Positions 26,590-35,334 are shown, counted from the first letter of the stretch. The stretch: DNA of 64,000 nt from Aphanothece saxicola GSE-SYN-MK-01-06B (GCA_019359745.1 JAHHGT010000005.1:1-64000); one strand, 5' to 3'. Notes: generated from the letters alone by a model not told the origin. Numbers and translations: made by a program.

Positions 26590-27435
26590 ATGACACTTGC
26601 CAACGCTGCCTATCTGGGCATCGAGCGTTTCTCCAGCGATCGCAACAAGGAAAACTGGACGAACGCCACCGAAAACGACAAGGCCGCCCTGATCCGCGCC
26701 GTCTACAAGCAGGTGCTCGGTAACCAGTACGTGATGGCCAGCGAGCGGCTCACGGGTCCGGAGTCCCTGTTCAAGCGCGGCTATCTCAGCGTGCGGGAGT
26801 TCGTCCGGCAGGTGGCCAAGAGCGGCCTGTACAAGGCCAAGTTCTTCGAGAACTGCAATCCCTACCGCTTCATCGAGCTGAACTTCAAGCATCTCCTGGG
26901 CCGGGCCCCCCAGAACAAGGCCGAGATGCTCCACCACTTCACGATCCTGCAGGAGCAGGGCTACGACGCCGAGATCGACTCCTACATCGACAGCGCCGAG
27001 TACCAGACCCGCTTCGGCGAGGAGGTGGTGCCCTACCTGCACGGCTGGGACTATTCCTCCGGCCAGCAGGGCCTGCAGTTCTCCTACATGCTCCAGCTCA
27101 CCCGGGGCGTGGGCGCCTCGGTGCGGGGCGACCTGCTCAAGAACCAGTCCCGCCTCAATCCCTCCGTGCATGCGGAAGCTCCCATGCCGGTGGTGAGCCC
27201 CAACGCCCGCGGCAGCGTGTTCCGCAAGGTCAGCGCCGATGGCGTCACCCGCCAGGGGGTCGGATCCGGCGAAGAGGGCCGCACCTTCCGGGTGGAGATC
27301 TCCGGCTTCAACAACTACCGCCTCCACAAGCGCAGCAACCGGGTGCGCTTCATCCCCTTCAACAAGCTGCTGCAGACCCAGCAGCAGATCCTCCGGGAAG
27401 GCGGCCGCATCGCCAGCATCACCCCGGTCAACTGA
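26590..27435 (+). CDS. cpcC: Phycocyanin rod linker CpcC (copy 1)
   Basis: Rod linker of 281 residues. The N-terminal PBS-linker domain spans about residues 15-175 (NKENWTNATENDKAALIRAV, LKHLLGRAPQNKAEMLHHFT-type core, YIDSAEYQTRFGEEVVPYL), then a variable spacer, then a CpcD-like domain at about 230-281 (FRVEISGFNNYRLHKRSNRV). It joins phycocyanin hexamers in phycobilisome rods. The ATG at 26590 gives the standard N-terminus MTLANAAYLGIERF. cpcD follows by 43 bp. Confidence 0.95.
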   Translation: MTLANAAYLGIERFSSDRNKENWTNATENDKAALIRAVYKQVLGNQYVMASERLTGPESLFKRGYLSVREFVRQVAKSGLYKAKFFENCNPYRFIELNFKHLLGRAPQNKAEMLHHFTILQEQGYDAEIDSYIDSAEYQTRFGEEVVPYLHGWDYSSGQQGLQFSYMLQLTRGVGASVRGDLLKNQSRLNPSVHAEAPMPVVSPNARGSVFRKVSADGVTRQGVGSGEEGRTFRVEISGFNNYRLHKRSNRVRFIPFNKLLQTQQQILREGGRIASITPVN

Positions 27436-27478
27436 ACCGGGCTCCCGTCCAGCCTGATCCCCCTACCCCACCGAATCC

Positions 27479-27739
27479 ATGAAGGTTTCCGCAGGTACCC
27501 GAGGCACCGGCCTCAGCAGCTCCCGCCAGGTGGCCCTCACCGTCACCGGCGTGAGCAACAACGACTATTCCCGCACCGCGGACATGGTCATGAACGTGCC
27601 CTTCACCCGCATGAACGAGACCATGCGTCTGGTCCACTCCCTGGGTGGTCGGATCGTCAGCGTCTCCGTGACCGGCGGTGGCAGCCCGGATCAGCCGGCC
27701 CCCCGCAAGGGGAAAGGCAAGGCGAGGGACGACGGCTGA
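27479..27739 (+). CDS. cpcD: Small rod-capping linker CpcD
   Basis: 86 residues: an N-terminal stretch then a CpcD-like fold (VALTVTGVSNNDYSRTADMV and MRLVHSLGGRIVSVSV), and a basic tail (PAPRKGKGKARDDG). Caps the distal end of phycocyanin rods. It is co-directional with cpcC and ends before a hairpin terminator. Confidence 0.92.
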   Translation: MKVSAGTRGTGLSSSRQVALTVTGVSNNDYSRTADMVMNVPFTRMNETMRLVHSLGGRIVSVSVTGGGSPDQPAPRKGKGKARDDG

Positions 27740-27768
27740 GCCCCAGCTCCAGCCGCGATCCGTCGCCA

Positions 27769-27796
27769 GAGGGTCCCCGACGCGGGGGCCCTTTTT
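27769..27796 (+). terminator. Terminator after cpcC-cpcD
   Basis: GGGTCCCC and GGGGGCCC pair (one G-T) around GACGC, followed by TTTTT. Located 30 bp after cpcD. Confidence 0.85.
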
Positions 27797-28127
27797 GCTG
27801 GGAGGTGAAGCACGCGGCGAAGGTGTCTTACACCGATCCCCCAGGACATCCGTTCAGGTTGAACTCAGGGATCTGGGCAGCGGGGCAGAAGGGTTGCGGC
27901 AGCTGGGATCCTGAGGCTAGTGACCATTTATTAAGGTCCTCCCATCCCTTGGACGCTGGGCACAACAATAGGTAGGTCTTTCGGAGCGATGCCCGGCCGA
28001 GGCCAGGCGATCATCGAAAGCAACGACGCAGTCGACGTCGGCCAGGCCACCACCGGGCTGACGCACCAGACTCACCCCCTTACCCACCCAATCCCGACGT
28101 TCGACGTCGAGAACAGGAGCTAACTCA
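27797..28127 (+). promoter_or_regulatory. Leader region of cpcB1A1
   Basis: 331 bp without a gene between the cpcD terminator and cpcB1. The last 35 bp (from 28093), including the GAACAGGAGCTAACTCA ribosome-binding region, are identical to the leader of cpcB2; further upstream the two leaders are unrelated except for a pyrimidine-rich ACCCCC...TTACCCACCCA block at about 28073-28090. The palindrome GACGTTCGACGTC at 28096-28108 lies in the shared part. Promoter elements cannot be assigned with confidence. Confidence 0.5.
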
Positions 28128-28646
28128 ATGTTCGACGCCTTCACCAAGGTCGTTGCTCAGGCTGATGCCCGCGGCGAATTCCTCAACGCTGGTCAGATCG
28201 ATGCCCTTTCCGGCGTCGTCGCTGACAGCTTCAAGCGTATGGATGCCGTGAACCGCATCACCTCCAACGCCTCCAAGATCGTCACCAACGCGGCCCGCGA
28301 GCTGTTCGACCAACAGCCCGCCCTGATCGCCCCCGGCGGCAACGCTTACACCCATCGCCGCATGGCTGCCTGCCTGCGCGACATGGAGATCGTTCTCCGC
28401 TACGTCACCTACGCCGTCTTCACCGGTGACGCTTCCGTCCTCGAAGACCGTTGCCTCAACGGCCTCCGCGAGACCTACCTGGCCCTCGGCGTCCCCGGCG
28501 CTTCCGTGGCCGAAGGCATCCGCAAGATGAAGGACGCCGCCATCGCCATCGCCAACGATCGCAACGGCATCACCCAGGGCGACTGCTCCTCCCTGATGTC
28601 CGAAATCGGCACCTACTTCGATCGCGCAGCTGCTGCTGTCGCCTGA
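28128..28646 (+). CDS. cpcB: Phycocyanin beta subunit (copy 1)
   Basis: 172 residues, the standard length. Cys82 (MAACLRDM) and Cys153 (TQGDCSSL) are the two phycocyanobilin attachment sites and Asn72 (GGNAYTHRR) is the usual gamma-N-methylated Asn. With CpcA it forms the alpha-beta monomer of phycocyanin in phycobilisome rods. The protein is identical to that of copy 2. cpcA1 starts 45 bp downstream. Codon use is strongly biased to C-ending codons, as in highly expressed genes. Confidence 0.99.
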   Translation: MFDAFTKVVAQADARGEFLNAGQIDALSGVVADSFKRMDAVNRITSNASKIVTNAARELFDQQPALIAPGGNAYTHRRMAACLRDMEIVLRYVTYAVFTGDASVLEDRCLNGLRETYLALGVPGASVAEGIRKMKDAAIAIANDRNGITQGDCSSLMSEIGTYFDRAAAAVA

Positions 28647-28691
28647 TCGCGCTTCATCCTTCGGTTCACCTTCCCTTCCAACCCCCTTCTC

Positions 28692-29180
28692 ATGAAGACT
28701 CCCCTCACCGAGGCCGTCGCAGCCGCTGATTCCCAGGGCCGCTTCCTGTCCAACACCGAGCTCAACGCCGCCTTCGGCCGCTTCGAGCGCGCCAAGAACG
28801 CCCTGGAAGCTGCCAAGGCCCTCACCGCCAACGCCGACTCCCTGGTGAACGGCGCCGCCCAGGCCGTCTACAACAAGTTCCCCTACACCACCCAGATGCA
28901 GGGGAGCAACTACGCCTCCGACGCCCGCGGCAAGGCCAAGTGTGCCCGTGACATCGGCTACTACCTCCGCATGGTCACCTACTGCCTCGTGGCTGGTGGC
29001 ACCGGCCCCATGGATGAGTACCTCGTGGCCGGTCTCGACGAGATCAACCGCACCTTCGAGCTCTCCCCCTCCTGGTACGTGGAAGCCCTGACCTACATCA
29101 AGGCCAACCACGGTGTCTCCGGCGACGCCGGCGTCATCGCCAACAACTACATCGATTACGCCATCAGCGCCCTCGTTTGA
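28692..29180 (+). CDS. cpcA: Phycocyanin alpha subunit (copy 1)
   Basis: 162 residues, standard length. Cys84 ([12 protein letters not shown]) is the phycocyanobilin site loaded by the CpcE/CpcF lyase, whose genes follow the second cpcBA. Identical in sequence to copy 2. Ends before a strong terminator. Confidence 0.99.
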   Translation: MKTPLTEAVAAADSQGRFLSNTELNAAFGRFERAKNALEAAKALTANADSLVNGAAQAVYNKFPYTTQMQGSNYASDARGKAKCARDIGYYLRMVTYCLVAGGTGPMDEYLVAGLDEINRTFELSPSWYVEALTYIKANHGVSGDAGVIANNYIDYAISALV

Positions 29181-29204
29181 GTCGCTTCGCTCTTCGATTC
29201 CTCT

Positions 29205-29230
29205 GGGTCCCTTCGGGGACCCTTTTTTTT
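29205..29230 (+). terminator. Terminator after cpcB1A1
   Basis: GGGTCCC and GGGACCC form a 7-bp stem with a TTCG tetraloop, followed by eight T. It is part of the duplicated unit. Confidence 0.95.
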
Positions 29231-29373
29231 GGCCCTTCCATTGAATGGAGGCCCCGGTGGGATCGGTCGCTGTAACGATCGAACCATCTGGCGGAAGTCT
29301 GTGCTGACTTCCTCATAAGATCGGAACGGTGCACCGTACGCGTGCAGTCCTCCCCCCTTCTGGCCCGCCATCC

Positions 29374-30225
29374 ATGACCCTCGTCAATGCGCCCTATCTG
29401 GGCATCGAACGCTTCGCGAACGACCGCAACAAGGAAAATTGGTCGAATGCGTCCGATCAGGACAAGACCACCATCATCCGCACGGTGTATCAGCAGGTGC
29501 TCGGTCGTCAATACATCATGGAGAGCGAGCGCCTTGAGGGTGCAGAATCACTGTTCCGCAATGGCTATCTGAGCGTTCGCGAGTTCGTGCGTGCGGTGGC
29601 CAAGAGTGGCCTGTACCGCTCGAAGTTCTTCGAGAATTGCAATCCCTACCATTTCATCGAACTGAACTTCAAGCATCTGCTGGGTCGCGCCCCCCAGAAC
29701 AAGGCAGAGATGCTGCACCACTTCACCATCCTGCAGGAAGAGGGTGTGGAAGCCGAGATCGATTCCTATATCGACAGTGCTGAATATCAGGAGCGCTTCG
29801 GGGAAGAAGTGGTCCCCTATCTGACCGGATGGGACTACTCGGCCGGCCAGCAGGGGCGTCAGTTCTCCTGGCTGATGCAGCTGGCCAGGGGCGCCGCGGC
29901 TTCGGTGAAAGGGGATACCGCCGGCACCAACTTCCGACTCGGCAAAGCCCTGCACCAGGACCGCGCCGTTCCGGTGGTGAGCCCGAACGCCAAGGGATCG
30001 GCCTACCAGCCCAGCCGGGTGGCCAATGAATCGATCACCAAGATGGCCAAGGGAATCGGCCAGAAGGCCAAGGTGTATCGCATTGAAGTCACCGGACTGA
30101 GCGAGTACCGCCTGCACAAGCGCAGCAACACCGTTCGCTTCGTCCCCTTCGACAAACTGCTGGAGGCCCAGCAGATGATCCACCGTCAGGGCGGCCGGGT
30201 CGCCAGTGTGAGCCCGGTGAACTGA
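29374..30225 (+). CDS. cpcC: Phycocyanin rod linker CpcC (copy 2)
   Basis: 283 residues with the same layout as the first CpcC: PBS-linker domain (NKENWSNASDQDKTTIIRTV, FKHLLGRAPQNKAEMLHHFT, YIDSAEYQERFGEEVVPYL) and C-terminal CpcD-like domain (YRIEVTGLSEYRLHKRSNTV). The two linkers share much of the core but differ in the spacer around residues 185-225. Having two linkers suggests rods of up to three hexamers, one linker per joint. It lies between the two cpcBA copies, with its own terminator. Third-position GC is lower than in copy 1. Confidence 0.95.
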   Translation: MTLVNAPYLGIERFANDRNKENWSNASDQDKTTIIRTVYQQVLGRQYIMESERLEGAESLFRNGYLSVREFVRAVAKSGLYRSKFFENCNPYHFIELNFKHLLGRAPQNKAEMLHHFTILQEEGVEAEIDSYIDSAEYQERFGEEVVPYLTGWDYSAGQQGRQFSWLMQLARGAAASVKGDTAGTNFRLGKALHQDRAVPVVSPNAKGSAYQPSRVANESITKMAKGIGQKAKVYRIEVTGLSEYRLHKRSNTVRFVPFDKLLEAQQMIHRQGGRVASVSPVN

Positions 30226-30259
30226 CCGCAAGGTCCCTGGTTTCTCCTCCACGACTTCA

Positions 30260-30290
30260 CCCCCTCGGCATCACGCCGAGGGGGGTTTTT
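30260..30290 (+). terminator. Terminator after cpcC2
   Basis: CCCCCTCGGC and GCCGAGGGGG form a perfect 10-bp stem with an ATCAC loop, followed by G and TTTTT. Confidence 0.95.
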
Positions 30291-30567
30291 CATGCCTCAT
30301 CTGCACCCACGCGCACCAAGAGAGCGTCGTGCCGATTGTTCAGCAAGGCACAGATGAGAGGGAAGGCGGCGTATCCAATGTCCCAACGACTGCAGTCAGA
30401 CAGAGGAATCGAGTCCCCACAGATGACCCTTTGTAAACTTAACGGATTCTGGAGCGATTCTTTCTGACAATAGGCCCGTGCCCAGCACAGGTGAACGTCC
30501 TTGGCGTTCCCACCCCCCTTACCCACCCAAAGCCCGACGTTCGACGTCGAGAACAGGAGCTAACTCA

Positions 30568-31086
30568 ATGTTCGACGCCTTCACCAAGGTCGTTGCTCAG
30601 GCTGATGCCCGCGGCGAATTCCTCAACGCTGGTCAGATCGATGCCCTTTCCGGCGTCGTCGCTGACAGCTTCAAGCGTATGGATGCCGTGAACCGCATCA
30701 CCTCCAACGCCTCCAAGATCGTCACCAACGCGGCCCGCGAGCTGTTCGACCAACAGCCCGCCCTGATCGCCCCCGGCGGCAACGCTTACACCCATCGCCG
30801 CATGGCTGCCTGCCTGCGCGACATGGAGATCGTTCTCCGCTACGTCACCTACGCCGTCTTCACCGGTGACGCTTCCGTCCTCGAAGACCGTTGCCTCAAC
30901 GGCCTCCGCGAGACCTACCTGGCCCTCGGCGTCCCCGGCGCTTCCGTGGCCGAAGGCATCCGCAAGATGAAGGACGCCGCCATCGCCATCGCCAACGATC
31001 GCAACGGCATCACCCAGGGCGACTGCTCCTCCCTGATGTCCGAAATCGGCACCTACTTCGATCGCGCAGCTGCTGCTGTCGCCTGA
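30568..31086 (+). CDS. cpcB: Phycocyanin beta subunit (copy 2)
   Basis: Protein identical to the copy at 28128, with Cys82, Cys153 and Asn72 in place. The shared ribosome-binding region GAACAGGAGC precedes it. The frame is open further upstream but the ATG at 30568 is fixed by identity with copy 1. It leads the cpcB2A2-cpcE-cpcF gene run. Confidence 0.99.
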   Translation: MFDAFTKVVAQADARGEFLNAGQIDALSGVVADSFKRMDAVNRITSNASKIVTNAARELFDQQPALIAPGGNAYTHRRMAACLRDMEIVLRYVTYAVFTGDASVLEDRCLNGLRETYLALGVPGASVAEGIRKMKDAAIAIANDRNGITQGDCSSLMSEIGTYFDRAAAAVA

Positions 31087-31131
31087 TCGCGCTTCATCCT
31101 TCGGTTCACCTTCCCTTCCAACCCCCTTCTC

Positions 31132-31620
31132 ATGAAGACTCCCCTCACCGAGGCCGTCGCAGCCGCTGATTCCCAGGGCCGCTTCCTGTCCAACACCGAG
31201 CTCAACGCCGCCTTCGGCCGCTTCGAGCGCGCCAAGAACGCCCTGGAAGCTGCCAAGGCCCTCACCGCCAACGCCGACTCCCTGGTGAACGGCGCCGCCC
31301 AGGCCGTCTACAACAAGTTCCCCTACACCACCCAGATGCAGGGGAGCAACTACGCCTCCGACGCCCGCGGCAAGGCCAAGTGTGCCCGTGACATCGGCTA
31401 CTACCTCCGCATGGTCACCTACTGCCTCGTGGCTGGTGGCACCGGCCCCATGGATGAGTACCTCGTGGCCGGTCTCGACGAGATCAACCGCACCTTCGAG
31501 CTCTCCCCCTCCTGGTACGTGGAAGCCCTGACCTACATCAAGGCCAACCACGGTGTCTCCGGCGACGCCGGCGTCATCGCCAACAACTACATCGACTACG
31601 CCATCAGCGCCCTCGTTTGA
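31132..31620 (+). CDS. cpcA: Phycocyanin alpha subunit (copy 2)
   Basis: Identical protein to the copy at 28692; one silent base change (GAC for GAT at the Asp in NYIDYAIS). Cys84 is the chromophore site. Followed by a terminator and then by cpcE, the lyase subunit that serves this protein. Confidence 0.99.
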   Translation: MKTPLTEAVAAADSQGRFLSNTELNAAFGRFERAKNALEAAKALTANADSLVNGAAQAVYNKFPYTTQMQGSNYASDARGKAKCARDIGYYLRMVTYCLVAGGTGPMDEYLVAGLDEINRTFELSPSWYVEALTYIKANHGVSGDAGVIANNYIDYAISALV

Positions 31621-31644
31621 GTCGCTTCGCTCTTCGATTCCTCT

Positions 31645-31671
31645 GGGTCCCTTCGGGGACCCTTTTTTTTT
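31645..31671 (+). terminator. Terminator between cpcA2 and cpcE
   Basis: Same GGGTCCC-TTCG-GGGACCC hairpin as after cpcA1, with nine T. It would attenuate transcription into cpcE-cpcF, fitting the need for much less lyase than phycocyanin. Confidence 0.93.
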
Positions 31672-31740
31672 GGCCCGATCCCCCCTGTCCGCGGGGGTGG
31701 CAGCATTCCCTTAATCCCTCCTTCCCACCTCTGCACGCCC

Positions 31741-32550
31741 ATGGCCGGTGACGGTGCGCCGATCAGTGAAGCCGAAGCCCTGGAGCAGTTGCGCCAGACC
31801 GACGACCAGTCCCGTCAGTACTACGCGGCCTGGTGGCTGGGTCGCATGCGCAGCCGGCATCCGGAGGCCGTGCCGCTGCTGCTGGCGGCCCTGCGCCAGC
31901 GCCAGCCACGGGATGTGGGCGCCGGGGTGGAACACAACGCCGTGGCCCGCAATGCCGCCCGGGCCCTGGGCAAGATCGCCGATGGGCGGGCGGTGAGCGA
32001 GTTGCTGGTGGTGCTCGACGATGCCGACGACGGCCTGCGGGAGGCCGCGGCCCGCTCCCTCGGCGAGCTGCGTGCCACGGCAGCGGTGCCGCTGCTGACC
32101 CGCCGCCTGGCCAGCGGGCCCGAGGTCGCCGGTGCCCACCGCAGCGACAGCCCCCGCCTGCAGGAGCCCTGCGAGGCGATGCTGGAGGCCCTGGGGACGA
32201 TCGGCGTTGCCGAAGCGGAGGTTTTGGCCGTGATCAAGCCCTTCACCAGCCATGGGCGCCCGCTGGTACGCAGTGCCGCCTGCCGGGCCCTGCTGCAGCT
32301 CACCGGGGAGACGGCCTGGGCCGACGAGCTGCTCCAGTTGCTGCAACACCCCCAGTTGCAGGTGCGTCGGGCCGCCCTGATGGATCTGGGCGCGGTGGGG
32401 TGGCGTCCCGCCCTAGTCCCCATCCAACGCACGTTGGCCGAAAACAGTCTCAAGCTGATTGCCCTGCGGGGCCTGGTGGAGAACGGCAACGGCGATGAGG
32501 CGGACAGCGATGATGAGGCTGTGCTGATGGCGATGGACGCCTTGCTCTGA
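31741..32550 (+). CDS. cpcE: Phycocyanobilin lyase subunit CpcE
   Basis: HEAT-like alpha-helical repeat protein of 269 residues; with CpcF it attaches phycocyanobilin to Cys84 of CpcA. DDQSRQYYAAWWLGRMRSRH, VEHNAVARNAARALGKIADG and DADDGLREAAARSLGELRAT are the repeat units, and RPLVRSAACRALLQLTGE continues them. It follows cpcA2 and overlaps cpcF by one base (TGATG). Confidence 0.95.
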   Translation: MAGDGAPISEAEALEQLRQTDDQSRQYYAAWWLGRMRSRHPEAVPLLLAALRQRQPRDVGAGVEHNAVARNAARALGKIADGRAVSELLVVLDDADDGLREAAARSLGELRATAAVPLLTRRLASGPEVAGAHRSDSPRLQEPCEAMLEALGTIGVAEAEVLAVIKPFTSHGRPLVRSAACRALLQLTGETAWADELLQLLQHPQLQVRRAALMDLGAVGWRPALVPIQRTLAENSLKLIALRGLVENGNGDEADSDDEAVLMAMDALL

Positions 32551-33212
32551 TGACGGCCGCAAGCGGAGATTCCAGGCTCGCGGCCGATCGCATCCGGGCC
32601 TTCGAGCAGGCCGGCAGCGCCGAGGAGCTGGTGGCGGCCACCCGCCGGCTGATCGCCTGCGACGACCCCCTGGCCACCGTGCCCCACCTGGTGCAGGTGC
32701 TGGGCTTCAACAATCCGGGAGCCGCCGTGGCCGCGGTGGATGGGCTGATCGCCCTGGGTCCGGCGGCCGTGGGCCCCCTGCTGGCCAATCTCGATGCCCA
32801 CAACTACGGCGCCCGGGCCTGGGCCGTGCGAGCCCTGGCGGGGATCGGCGACCCCCGCGGGCTGGACGTGCTCGAGGACGCCCTGGCCACGGACGTCGGT
32901 CCCAGCGTGCGCCGGGCCGCCGCCAGGGGTCTGGGGGCCCTGCGGCTGGAGGCCCTCACTGAAGAGGAACGGCGCCAGATGCGTGAACGCTGCCTGGGGG
33001 CCCTTGAGAGCGGCCGTGGGGATGGCGAGTGGGTTGTGCGCTATGCCGTGGCGGTGGGCCTCGAGGGCCTGGCCCTGCCCCTGCCCCCGGCCCATCCCCA
33101 CAGCCATCGGGCCGAGGCCTGCCTGCAGCAGCTCCAGGATCCGGAGCGGGAGGACACGCTGGTGGTGCGGCTGCGGGCCGGTGTGGCCCTCAAGCGCCTG
33201 AACGCCCGATGA
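32550..33212 (+). CDS. cpcF: Phycocyanobilin lyase subunit CpcF
   Basis: Partner of CpcE: HEAT repeats such as LGFNNPGAAVAAVDGLIALG, NYGARAWAVRALAGIGDPRG and VGPSVRRAAARGLGALRLEA. 220 residues. Its ATG overlaps the cpcE stop, and its stop overlaps the phosphatase start (ATGA), so cpcE, cpcF and the phosphatase are coupled. Confidence 0.94.
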   Translation: MTAASGDSRLAADRIRAFEQAGSAEELVAATRRLIACDDPLATVPHLVQVLGFNNPGAAVAAVDGLIALGPAAVGPLLANLDAHNYGARAWAVRALAGIGDPRGLDVLEDALATDVGPSVRRAAARGLGALRLEALTEEERRQMRERCLGALESGRGDGEWVVRYAVAVGLEGLALPLPPAHPHSHRAEACLQQLQDPEREDTLVVRLRAGVALKRLNAR

Positions 33213-33733
33213 CCACCTCCGCGGAACCGCCCACCGCCTCCCTCGCCATGGCCCAGCCCACCAGCCTCCTGTTCGTCTGCCTCGGCAACATCTGCCGCTC
33301 CCCGGCCGCCGAGGGCGTGTTCCTGCATCTGATCGCCCTCCAGGGCCTGGAGGACATCTTCCGGGTGGATTCCGCCGGCACCGGCGACTGGCATGTGGGA
33401 CGGCCCGCCGATGCGCGCATGCGCGATGCCGCCGCCCGGCGCGGCATCGCCCTGCCCAGCCGGGCCCGCCAGATCACGGCGGACGACCTGGGCCGCTTCG
33501 ATCACGTGCTGACCATGGACCGGCAGAACCTGACGGCGGTCCGTGGCCTGGCCGGGCCTGGGGCCTCCGCCCAGATCACCCCCATCACCCGGTACTGCAG
33601 CCGCCACAGCATCGAAGAGGTGCCCGATCCCTACTACGGCGGCGAGGAGGGCTTCGATCGGGTGCTCGACCTGCTGGAGGACGCCTGCGGGGGCTTGCTC
33701 GCGGCCCTGATCACCGAACGGATGCGTAGCTAG
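33209..33733 (+). CDS. Low-molecular-weight protein tyrosine phosphatase
   Basis: LMW-PTP fold of 174 residues. The P-loop CLGNICRS provides the catalytic Cys24 and Arg30, and the general acid Asp lies in VPDPYYGG (D140). About 17 extra N-terminal residues precede the fold; an internal ATG before AQPTSLLFVC may be the true start. Targets are unknown; some bacterial members act on tyrosine kinases of polysaccharide export. It is coupled to cpcF and converges with panC/cmk with a 4-bp overlap. Confidence 0.9.
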   Translation: MTTSAEPPTASLAMAQPTSLLFVCLGNICRSPAAEGVFLHLIALQGLEDIFRVDSAGTGDWHVGRPADARMRDAAARRGIALPSRARQITADDLGRFDHVLTMDRQNLTAVRGLAGPGASAQITPITRYCSRHSIEEVPDPYYGGEEGFDRVLDLLEDACGGLLAALITERMRS

Positions 33734-35298
33734 GGGGTTCCAGGACCCGGCCAGGCGTCTTCGGGCACCCGCTCGCGGAACAGATCCACCAGGCGCTGGA
33801 TCACGGCGTCGATGCCCAGCCCATCGGTGACCAGCTCCACCGCATCGGCCGCCTGCCGCAGGGGGGCCTCAGCCCGGGTGGAATCCAGGTGATCCCGCTC
33901 GGCGATCTGGGCCTCCAGTTCCGCCAGGGGCGGCACGGCGAAGCCCCGCTGGGCCAGATCCGCTGCCCGGCGGCGGGCCCGCTCCGCCACCGTGGCGGTG
34001 AGGAACACCTTGCACGCCGCCTCCGGGAAGACGGCGGTGCCGATGTCGCGCCCTTCCGCCACCAGGCCGCCCCGCTGGCCCATGGCCCGCTGCTGAGCGG
34101 TGAGGGCCGCCCGCACGCAGGCATGGGCCGCCACGGTGGACACCGCTGCGGTGACCTCGGGGCCCCGGATGGGCTCACTCACATCCTGGCCATTCACCCG
34201 CACCCGCTGCTCGCCGCCGGCGTCGCTCTCCAGCTGCAGATCGAGGTCGACCAGCAGGGGAGCGATGGCGGCGGCATCGGCCGGGTCCACACCTTTGTGC
34301 AGCACCCACCAGGTGAGGGCGCGGTACATGGCACCGGTGTCGAGATAGAGCAGGCCCAGGCGTCGGGCGAAGGCCCGGGTCACGGTGCTCTTGCCGGCCC
34401 CGGCGGGGCCATCAATGGCAACGATCGGCGGGCGGTTCATCAGGAAGACATGGTCGATCAAACGCGTGCTGCCACAACGGGCGGCCGCGGCCAGCAGCGA
34501 GAGACCGCCGGTGGCGGCATCGATGGGGCTAAGGGTAGAAGGCTGGACGAGCTGCACATACTCCACGGCCAGGCCAGCCGCCTCCAGGTCGCGGCGGACG
34601 GACGCGGAGAGCAGCGCCGCGCTGGCGGTGCCGTCGCGCCAGAGCGCCTGCGCCGCCCCCAGGGCCGACGGCAGGGCCGCCGCCTGATCGCGCTCGCTGG
34701 CCCTCAGGTAGCGATGGCGCGAGCTGCAGGCGAGCCCATCGACCTCCCGCACGGTGGCGCAGCCCTGCACCGTCACCGGCAGGGCCAGGTCGGCCACCAC
34801 GCGGCGAAGAATCGTGAGCTGCTGCCAGTCCTTCTCCCCGAGCAGAAGCCGATCGGGCCGCACCAGGGCCAGCAGCCGGCAGACCACGGTGGCCACACCC
34901 TCGAAATGGCCGGGCCGACCGGGACCGCACAGGGACTGGCGCAGGGCGGCCGGGGGAACCACGCCGGTGAGCTGGGCCTCACCGCCAGGAAACAGCTCCT
35001 GCACCGATGGGGCCAACAGGGCCTCGGCACCGGCCGCCTCCCCCAGGGCGGCATCGGCGTCCAGATCCCTGGGGTAACGGTCGAAATCTTCAGACGGTCC
35101 GAACTGGAGTGGATTGACGAACACGCTGAGCAGCACCGCGGGGCGGCCGGCAGGCACGGCTGCGCAGGCCCGCTGCAGCAGCTGCTGGTGGCCTTGATGC
35201 AAGCTGCCCATCGTGGGAACGAAGTGGAGCGGCCGGCCGACCTGCTCGCGGCGCCAGTCGTTCAGCTCGGCCAGGGTCTGAAGCAGTTGCACCGGCAC
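33730..35298 (-). CDS. panC/cmk: Bifunctional pantoate-beta-alanine ligase / cytidylate kinase
   Basis: A fusion typical of cyanobacteria. The N-terminal half is PanC (VPTMGSLHQGHQQLLQRA with the HxGH ATP motif, VFVNPLQFGPSEDFDRYPRD, LLLGEKDWQQL), making pantothenate for CoA. The C-terminal half from about residue 285 is cytidylate kinase: VAIDGPAGAGKSTVTRAFAR is the P-loop, then YLDTGAMYRALT and GLVAEGRDIGTAVFPEA. I chose the GTG at 35298; an in-frame GTG at 35313 lies within a hairpin that probably ends rlpA transcripts. Confidence 0.96.
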   Translation of the reverse strand: MPVQLLQTLAELNDWRREQVGRPLHFVPTMGSLHQGHQQLLQRACAAVPAGRPAVLLSVFVNPLQFGPSEDFDRYPRDLDADAALGEAAGAEALLAPSVQELFPGGEAQLTGVVPPAALRQSLCGPGRPGHFEGVATVVCRLLALVRPDRLLLGEKDWQQLTILRRVVADLALPVTVQGCATVREVDGLACSSRHRYLRASERDQAAALPSALGAAQALWRDGTASAALLSASVRRDLEAAGLAVEYVQLVQPSTLSPIDAATGGLSLLAAAARCGSTRLIDHVFLMNRPPIVAIDGPAGAGKSTVTRAFARRLGLLYLDTGAMYRALTWWVLHKGVDPADAAAIAPLLVDLDLQLESDAGGEQRVRVNGQDVSEPIRGPEVTAAVSTVAAHACVRAALTAQQRAMGQRGGLVAEGRDIGTAVFPEAACKVFLTATVAERARRRAADLAQRGFAVPPLAELEAQIAERDHLDSTRAEAPLRQAADAVELVTDGLGIDAVIQRLVDLFRERVPEDAWPGPGTP

Positions 35299-35304
35299 AG
35301 AAGG

Positions 35305-35334
35305 AAAGCCCACCCGCCAGATTGGCGGATGGGC
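35305..35334 (-). terminator. Hairpin after rlpA
   Basis: On the minus strand GCCCATCCGCC pairs with GGCGGGTGGGC (one G-T) around AATCT, followed by only TTT. It lies 38 bp beyond the rlpA stop and abuts panC. A weak terminator at best. Confidence 0.6.

Larger units (their letters stand above)
28093..29230 (+). repeat. cpcBA direct repeat, copy A
   Basis: 1138 bp from 35 bp before cpcB1 to the T-run of the cpcA1 terminator. Comparing by eye with 30533-31670 I find a single difference (T at 29156 versus C at 31596, silent Asp codon). The offset is exactly 2440 bp. Confidence 0.92.
30533..31670 (+). repeat. cpcBA direct repeat, copy B
   Basis: Second copy of the 1138-bp unit at 28093-29230. 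The upstream 240 bp back to the cpcC2 terminator is unique sequence and must carry whatever separate promoter exists. Downstream the copies diverge right after the terminator T-run (nine T here, eight in copy A). Confidence 0.92.

Noticed and set aside
28125-29111. Two identical 328-codon minus-strand frames across cpcBA (also at 30565-31551)
   Set aside because: They mirror the duplicated cpcBA genes; Gly/Val/Glu-rich composition follows from the C-ending codons of the real genes.
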